Positions 61,601-64,000 of a stretch of 64,000 nt of DNA are shown in pieces (positions within the stretch are counted from its first letter, which is position 1; each line of letters starts with the position of its first letter). The notes beneath the pieces are model-generated. The model was not told the origin of the DNA. It saw nothing but the letters and a program-made list of their open reading frames with translations, and made no database searches. A program made the translations under genes and the position numbers. This DNA comes from Casuarius casuarius. Lineage: Eukaryota; Chordata; Aves; Casuariiformes; Casuariidae. The stretch lies in NCBI GenBank assembly GCA_003342895.1, contig PTFA01000012.1:6682252-6746251 (forward strand), given 5' to 3'.

Positions 61601-64000
61601 AGGAAATCTCCCATCCTCATGGGAAAGAACAACAGACAACAACCCTTAGGCAGAATTCAGGATACAGCTTTTTAATGATCTGCNGGAAACTTTTCTGAAA
61701 GTTCCACTAAAATGTGAAAATGTGCTCTGAAATACTGATAAGTAAACAGGCTACTTGTGCTCAAAGAAGAACCAGAAAATCTGAATATCCCCAAAGTTCA
61801 TAACTTTATCACCTTATTTTGATAGAAAATCCCAGTATGAATTTTGTGAAAGTCTCAGCTAGTCATCTGCAATTTATGTCAGATGAATTCTTAAGGCCTC
61901 ATTAGAAACCATTTTCTCTGTCAAACCAAAATTAGTCAATATTGTATTTGGTCTCATACCAATTTGATAATAAAATAATACTTCCCATTTGTCAGAGTTT
62001 GTTTTGAATGGTTAAACGTTTAAAAAGGACATTTTCGTGGATCTTCAGGTTTGACTTACATCCATATACAAAAATAGCTTTATTTCAAGTATGCAGTATT
62101 ATTAATGTATTATTTTAACCTATTAATAAAAGGTTTAGATGTAAAAAAATTAGAGGTAAAAACAATGTAAAGNATACTTTTTAAATTAAGAGCTGCATAA
62201 GGGCAAAGCAGATGCAGTTTGACTTACTAGTAGACTTCATTCAGAAAACTAAACAGGAAAAATATTGAGTTTGTCCAATGAAGATGAAAGCAAAACTTTC
62301 TATTTCATTTAATCAGATTTCTAAAGGTCAGAAATCATTTGCCTACAGTAATTAATCCACACGCACCTGGAAATAATAATGTCTGGTTTCTTCAGCCCTT
62401 GATGCTAATCTGTACTTACTTTTAGCAAATAAGCCATTGCAGTGTGTGGTTAAGTTCAAGATGGTAAACATGGCAAATGTGCAGAACACCTACCTTAGGT
62501 CTTAGAAGTAGTGCCAATTTTTGTCAAATAACTTATNGTGGCAGGGACGTATTCACAGACATACCCAGGTACTTTAACTCATTACCTAGTTTGTTATCTG
62601 TGTCAGTAAAATGTAGTGCTACCTCCCTGTANAAAGCCTCTAATGAACATATAATGGTAACGAGGCAGAGATCATGAGTAGGTAGCAGAGAGGACACTTA
62701 GAAAGCAGGTTAACTAGAAACCAAGAGAAAATTGCCTGTTAAGTACCCAGGCAGCCTGGCCTCTTGGTAAAGCCCTAATGGAAATTACATCCTGATTGAT
62801 AAGGGCAAAAATCAGCCATAAGTTTGGCAAACAAATCTACTTGCTGTAACCAAAGCCATTTAAATTTGCATCCAACTACAAATGCTAAAGATGTACCAAA
62901 GCTAAGAGTTTTCCCAAAGTCCTTCTAAGAGCATCAAAGCCCCTTCTCTCTTGGAAGGAGCTGGCCACAGAGAAACAGCGGCTGGTGCTAGAGGCAGCCT
63001 GCAGCACCACACCAGCACCGACTCTGCCACATTCACAGCGTGTGCCATAAAATCAGGAGCTACCTGCTCCCCTAACAGCTCCAGCAATACCTAAGGTGCA
63101 TTGCAAAATGCAGCCAGGTCTTTAATGCCTCAATAGAGGGTTCTTGAATCAATATTGTGTATTGCTGAATATTCAGATATTTTATAAAAGCACATAAAAA
63201 ATGAAAAAGATTACAGAGACAGCAGACATTACTTATCATAATGAGCACTGGGAATTACAGCCCTGGGAATCTAGATTTCCAGCTGCTACCTGCTAATTCA
63301 GATGTCCTATTGCACTACTTGTTAGAGCCAGGCTANCCTTTTATCAGTAGGTTAATTGAGAGACACAGCACGTAATGTGAATAATAATCATTTAAGAAAC
63401 NTTACGACCAGCCAGTTACCTGGGTAAGAAGGTTGTAATTGTGAGTTAGTGCTGAGAAGTGCAAGATTGTTAGAGAAGAAATTCAGAAGAGAAAGAAACT
63501 TTCACCTCTCTTTCTTTAAGAGAAACTTATCAAAACACTCCTGCTTCCAGAACATACTGAGCAGTACCTAGAGAAAATATTATTTGGCTCTTCGCATGAA
63601 GGNTTCCTAGAGGGTTGCCAAGCTTTCCCAGACACAATCCGCATGATATGAACAAAAGCAAAAGCAACAAAGGGCCACTGTAAAAATGGTGTGTTGCAGT
63701 AATACCTCATGCAGTACCAACAGCAAAAGAAGATCTGACTGGGTAATGATGAAATATATTCATATTTAAAACATATTTACTGAGATGTCATTATTATTAA
63801 CTAAGCAGGTAACTGAGTAGGCCCTGATCATAAAAGAAGAGCTNTTCAGTGACATGATCTTTGCCTTTGCATAGGCTTCACTGAGTAAGTGTTGGTATTC
63901 ATCCACATAATGCCCCTAGAAACATTAACAATTTATTTACCCAAGAGCCTTGGGGCTTTCAGCCAAAGCTGTGCAAAACTGTAGCTGTTCTATGTTTGAA
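58700..64000. other. Non-coding stretch to the right edge
   Basis: No gene is recognised. The segment 59,800-60,260 is somewhat GC-richer. The minus frame at 61,100-61,540 is 146 codons, Lys/Ser/Leu-rich with a charged middle, has one N, and resembles nothing I know; a frame of that length is about what chance gives once or less per window of this AT content. A perfect octamer ATTTGCAT occurs at about 62,863. Confidence 0.5.

Noticed and set aside
1..64000. CRISPR arrays, operons, tRNA or rRNA genes, integrated phage
   Set aside because: No regularly spaced repeats, no tRNA cloverleaf with both A and B boxes, no rRNA-like text, and composition is vertebrate nuclear.

Overview
This window looks like gene-poor nuclear DNA from an amniote vertebrate, most likely a bird. 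The sequence is AT-rich, and its long interspersed repeats are badly decayed CR1 LINEs rather than L1 or Alu. There are a few MIR-like SINE remnants and short microsatellites. Recognisable repeats cover only roughly a tenth of the window, which is low and bird-like; a turtle or crocodilian is a less likely alternative. About 125 single, isolated N bases are spread through the window with no N runs, so these are ambiguous consensus positions rather than scaffold gaps. There is no operon, CRISPR array, tRNA or other prokaryote-type feature.

Layout. Positions 1-1700 are GC- and CpG-rich and resemble the edge of a CpG-island promoter. The matching gene probably lies to the left of the window on the minus strand, or starts here and splices to the right; its product is not identifiable. 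From 1700 to the right end the DNA is AT-rich non-coding sequence, interrupted by short GC-rich patches (4.96-5.45, 9.9-10.4, 23.17-23.46, 24.9-25.14 and 58.38-58.64 kb). The patch at 23.1 kb is the most promoter-like: a perfect palindromic CRE (TGACGTCA), then a TATA box about 37 bases further on, then a small CpG cluster.

Repeats. Two long CR1 relics lie on the minus strand at about 19.42-21.00 kb and 48.90-50.87 kb. Short CR1 3' fragments are at 2.46-2.60 kb (plus) and 14.57-14.63 kb (minus). MIR-like SINE remnants are seen near 6.84, 11.45, 31.61 and 44.60 kb.

Coding potential. I found no open reading frame that I recognise as a protein. The longest ORF is 173 codons, and lengths like this are expected by chance in a window of this size and composition. 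Exons of an unknown gene or lncRNA could still be present. Candidates are a 103-base non-coding exon-like segment at 15,089-15,191 and a small open frame at 42.79-43.05 kb on the minus strand.

Regulatory-looking sites read by eye are a SOX-OCT composite at 14,233-14,247 and a CTCF-like motif at 35,848-35,861. Repeat assignments rest on comparison with remembered amniote CR1 and MIR consensus patterns, not on a database search, so boundaries are approximate.
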